From: Prevotella sp. E9-3
Lineage (GTDB): Bacteria; Bacteroidota; Bacteroidia; Bacteroidales; Bacteroidaceae
DNA: 64,000 bases
Reading direction: 5' to 3'
NCBI RefSeq assembly: GCF_022024015.1
Contig: NZ_CP091786.1
Span: 2,356,001 to 2,420,000, forward strand
Positions 61,443-64,000 of the stretch are shown here, in pieces. The position numbers were made by a program, and so were the translations under genes. How positions within the stretch are numbered: position 1 is the stretch's first letter; each line of letters starts with the position of its first letter. The notes below the pieces were generated by a model that worked only from the letters and a program-made list of their open reading frames with translations, ran no database searches and had not been told where the DNA came from.

Positions 61443-62633
61443 ATGACAAAGCAACTAACAACTGCTTTGCTACTCATACTACTGATAACACCGTGTCTGA
61501 CCAACGCTCAGAAGAAAGAGCTCAGTCAGGCACGGTCTATCATTAAGAGTGGCAACGACTATGGAAGAGCCGAAGAACTGATGAAAGGCCTTCTGAAAGA
61601 TTCAACCAACAAGGATAACGAAAAGATTTATTTGCTTTGGTTTGAGGCCGTACGTGGTCAATACAATCAGGCAAATGAACGGCTGTACTTGAAACAGAAT
61701 CAGGATACCGCAGCTTTTTTCAATTTGAACCGTCGAATGTTCACCATCTTAGAGACACTTGACTCTATTGATATGCGCCCAGACAAAAAAGGACGTGTAG
61801 ATATAGAATACCGACAAAAGCATGCAGAAATTCTGAATGTCTATCGGCCAAACCTGTTTAATGCCGGTACATTCCACCTTCGTAAAGGTGAGTATCAAAC
61901 GGCATACGAATATTTTGAGCAATACATTGATTGTGACAACCAGCCTCTGTTTACAGGTCGTGACTATCTACACAAAGACAATAAAATGAAGGAGGCCGCA
62001 TATTGGGCTACCTATGCTGCCTACAAGATGAATGATGCCGTACTCACACTGCGCCATCGCCACATGGCTCTCAACGATTCAGCCAAGGCAAACTTCACCC
62101 TGCAGTACATTGCTGAAGCCCGGCGTTGGCTTAACGACAAAGAACTATATGTCAAAGCATTAGAAGAAGGATTCAACCGCTATCCCACATTCAGTTATTT
62201 CTTTCCAAGACTCATAGATGCGTATAGCCAAGAAGGTGAACTGGAGAAAGCGCTCCAGGTAACAGATAAGGCTATTGAAGCTTGTGATACGTGTAGTTTG
62301 TACTACTTTGCAAAATCGACGATCTTGCTCCGCTTAGGACGTTATCAGGACTGCATTGATGTATGTAAACGACTACTCTCATTCTGCCCAGAATTGGCAG
62401 AAGTATATTTTAATGCAGGCACGTCTTACATCAACCTTGCTCTTGAGTTGAACGAACGAAAGGATAAGAAAAAGATTCGCCAATTATATCAGGAGGCTCT
62501 CCCTTATATGGAACAATACCGCCGATTGGCACCAAAAGAATTGGAAAAATGGGGATCTCCGCTTTATCGTATCTATTTCAACCTGAATATGGGCAAGCAA
62601 TTTGACGAGATAGACCGATTGTTGAAACAGTAG
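61443..62633 (+). CDS. Periplasmic TPR protein 2
   Basis: This 396-residue protein is a paralog of the preceding one: signal peptide (LTTALLLILLITPCLTNAQ), a shared block YRQKHAEILNVYRPNLFNAGTFHLRKGEYQTAYEYFEQYI, and a C-terminal TPR unit (LAEVYFNAGTSYINLALELNERKDKKKIRQLYQEALPYMEQYRRLAPKELEKWGSPLYRIYF), which aligns with …MERARELDPTAEKVKWAYPLYQIYY upstream. The gap is 26 bp, so one transcript is likely. Confidence 0.8.
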   Translation: MTKQLTTALLLILLITPCLTNAQKKELSQARSIIKSGNDYGRAEELMKGLLKDSTNKDNEKIYLLWFEAVRGQYNQANERLYLKQNQDTAAFFNLNRRMFTILETLDSIDMRPDKKGRVDIEYRQKHAEILNVYRPNLFNAGTFHLRKGEYQTAYEYFEQYIDCDNQPLFTGRDYLHKDNKMKEAAYWATYAAYKMNDAVLTLRHRHMALNDSAKANFTLQYIAEARRWLNDKELYVKALEEGFNRYPTFSYFFPRLIDAYSQEGELEKALQVTDKAIEACDTCSLYYFAKSTILLRLGRYQDCIDVCKRLLSFCPELAEVYFNAGTSYINLALELNERKDKKKIRQLYQEALPYMEQYRRLAPKELEKWGSPLYRIYFNLNMGKQFDEIDRLLKQ

Positions 62634-62694
62634 GCATGCCTGTTAAAAAACAAAAAAACAGGAATTATGACAACAGTTATTCAGCAATAATTCG

Positions 62695-62702
62695 TATCTT
62701 TG
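62695..62702 (+). promoter_or_regulatory. -7 box of the phosphohexomutase gene
   Basis: TATCTTTG lies 51 bp upstream of the ATG at 62753. The -33 region is TTAT/TTCA-like and weak. Confidence 0.55.
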
Positions 62703-62752
62703 TGTACAATATGAACATATAATATCAAAACATATTTAATTCTATAACAATT

Positions 62753-64000
62753 ATGGAAAATAACGAACTTATTGCCAAATGTGAGGCGATTGCCAAACAA
62801 TGGCTTACTCCTGCTTTCGACGAGGAGACTCGTAAGGAAGTACAGGCCATGTTAGACAATGAGGACAAGACTGCCCTTATTGATGCTTTCTACCAAAATC
62901 TGGAGTTTGGCACAGGCGGTCTGCGCGGCATCATGGGTGCTGGAACCAACCGCATGAACAAATACATTGTAGGTATGGCCACCCAAGGTTTTGCAAACTA
63001 CATCAACAAAGCTTTCCCTAACATTCAGCCAAGTGTTGTAGTGGGACACGATTGCCGTAATAATGGACGTATGTTTGCCGAGACCGTTGCTGACATTTTC
63101 TCTGCTAATGGCATCAAGGTGTACCTTTTTGAGAGTCTGCGCCCTACCCCAGAGATTTCGTTTGCTATTCGTCAGTTAGGTTGTCAGGCCGGCGTAAATG
63201 TTACCGCTTCTCACAATCCTCGTGAATACAATGGCTACAAAGCATATTGGGACGACGGTGCCCAGGTATTGGCTCCACACGACAAAGGCATCATTGACGA
63301 AGTGAATAAGGTCAAGATCGAAGATGTGAAGTTCGAAGGCAACAAGGAACTTATTGACATCATCGGTGGCGAGATGGACTGGGACTACCTACAGGCTGTT
63401 AAAGAAGCAATGGTTGACCAGGAGGTTATTCTGCGCCAGAAGGATCTGAACATCGTTTACTCTCCTATGCATGGAACTGGCCGTGTAATTATTCCTGAGG
63501 CTCTCCGCTCATGGGGATTCCAGAATATACATGTTGTGCCTGAACAGATGGTTATAGACGGAAACTTCCCCACTGTGGTAAGCCCTAACCCTGAGAATGC
63601 AGAGGCTATGACCCTTGGCATGAAACTGGGTACACGCCTGAATGCCGACCTTGTTATAGCATCTGACCCAGATGCCGACCGCCTGGCTATCGTTTGCCGC
63701 AATGCAAAGGGTGAATGGGAAATTCTGAATGGTAACCAAACCTGCATGATGTTCTGCTGGTATATCATTGCCAACAAGAAGAAGCTTGGTCAGTTGAAGG
63801 GCAACGAGTTCCTTGTAAAGACTATCGTTACTACCGAGGTTATTGCTGAGATTGCAAAGAAAAACGGTGTAGAACTGCGCGACTGCTATACAGGCTTCAA
63901 GTGGATTGCCAATGAGATCCGTATCTCTGAAGGTAAGCAGAAATATATTGGTGGCGGTGAGGAGAGCTTTGGATTCCTGCCATTCGACAAGGTTCGTGAC
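62753..64000 (+). CDS. Phosphoglucomutase/phosphomannomutase, 3' end outside window
   Basis: This alpha-D-phosphohexomutase interconverts hexose 1- and 6-phosphates for sugar nucleotide and glycan supply. The frame is open from 62753 to the window end (416 codons seen of an expected ~580). The catalytic phosphoserine loop is VTASHNPREYNGYKAYW (near residue 155), the Mg loop is ASDPDADRLAI (near 305), and the sugar-binding GGGEESFGF near 400 is just reached. The N-terminal FGTGGLRGIMGAG is typical of the larger Bacteroidota type. The start fits the -7 box at 62695. Confidence 0.93.
   Translation, partial: MENNELIAKCEAIAKQWLTPAFDEETRKEVQAMLDNEDKTALIDAFYQNLEFGTGGLRGIMGAGTNRMNKYIVGMATQGFANYINKAFPNIQPSVVVGHDCRNNGRMFAETVADIFSANGIKVYLFESLRPTPEISFAIRQLGCQAGVNVTASHNPREYNGYKAYWDDGAQVLAPHDKGIIDEVNKVKIEDVKFEGNKELIDIIGGEMDWDYLQAVKEAMVDQEVILRQKDLNIVYSPMHGTGRVIIPEALRSWGFQNIHVVPEQMVIDGNFPTVVSPNPENAEAMTLGMKLGTRLNADLVIASDPDADRLAIVCRNAKGEWEILNGNQTCMMFCWYIIANKKKLGQLKGNEFLVKTIVTTEVIAEIAKKNGVELRDCYTGFKWIANEIRISEGKQKYIGGGEESFGFLPFDKVRD

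Noticed and set aside
1..64000. tRNA genes
   Set aside because: I found no T-loop GGTTCGAAT-type motif with cloverleaf pairing on either strand by eye; a covariance search was not possible.

Overview
The window looks like chromosomal DNA of a Bacteroidales bacterium of the Prevotella/Segatella group. The evidence is: promoters of the TTTG-N18-22-TAnnTTTG type throughout; a large fimbrillin/Mfa-type pilus locus; Bacteroidota-type secreted proteins with C-terminal sorting-like tails; an EF-G paralog with a degenerate G3 motif; and DUF3575, DUF5119, DUF4421 and DUF1460 families.

Layout. (1) 1-6.8 kb, core genes: RNase G (5' truncated by the window edge), glyA, a 9-bp minisatellite and a shared terminator, a convergent EF-G-like GTPase, and a sulfatase. 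(2) 7.0-8.9 kb: a divergent FtsZ paralog preceded by a 196-aa protein of an unnamed family. (3) 8.3-27.6 kb: a long, visibly AT-rich accessory island, all on the minus strand. It combines a vWA / PP2C phosphatase / Ser-Thr kinase triad with many ADP-ribose-related proteins: a DarT-like (DUF4433) ADP-ribosyltransferase fused to a vWA domain, a C3-type ART, a DUF3990 ART-fold protein flanked by two DUF3791 proteins, an ADP-ribosylglycohydrolase, and a macro-like/DUF1810 protein. Two paralogous kinases with WG-type regions are present; one is a single gene split in frame by a 1.69-kb IS element. A solitary divergent 5S rRNA gene, gene remnants and three palindromes next to promoters also lie here. 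(4) 27.7-28.7 kb: a thioredoxin-fold protein and a gene-free stretch with two arrays of 16-bp palindromes, both with an exact 21-bp period. (5) 28.7-44.0 kb: a ten-gene minus-strand fimbrial operon (DUF3575, DUF5119, four fimbrillin-like lipoproteins, a second DUF3575, an OmpA/DUF3868-like protein, an outer-membrane barrel, a TPR protein) closed by a terminator. (6) 44.4-48.0 kb: two secreted proteins with sorting-like tails. (7) 48.1-64.0 kb, housekeeping genes: hemW, UDP-glucuronate decarboxylase, two tandem acyl-CoA synthetases, a Gfo/Idh/MocA oxidoreductase, DUF4421, DUF1460 and DUF1232 proteins, gyrA, two TPR paralogs, and a phosphohexomutase cut by the window end.

The best candidate for an undescribed system is the island. 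Its gene content suggests a phosphorylation-controlled ADP-ribosylation circuit: transferases that could modify DNA or protein, macro/glycohydrolase proteins that could reverse it, and a kinase-phosphatase-vWA module that could sense and gate it. The domain calls come from motifs visible in the sequence; the joint function is inference.
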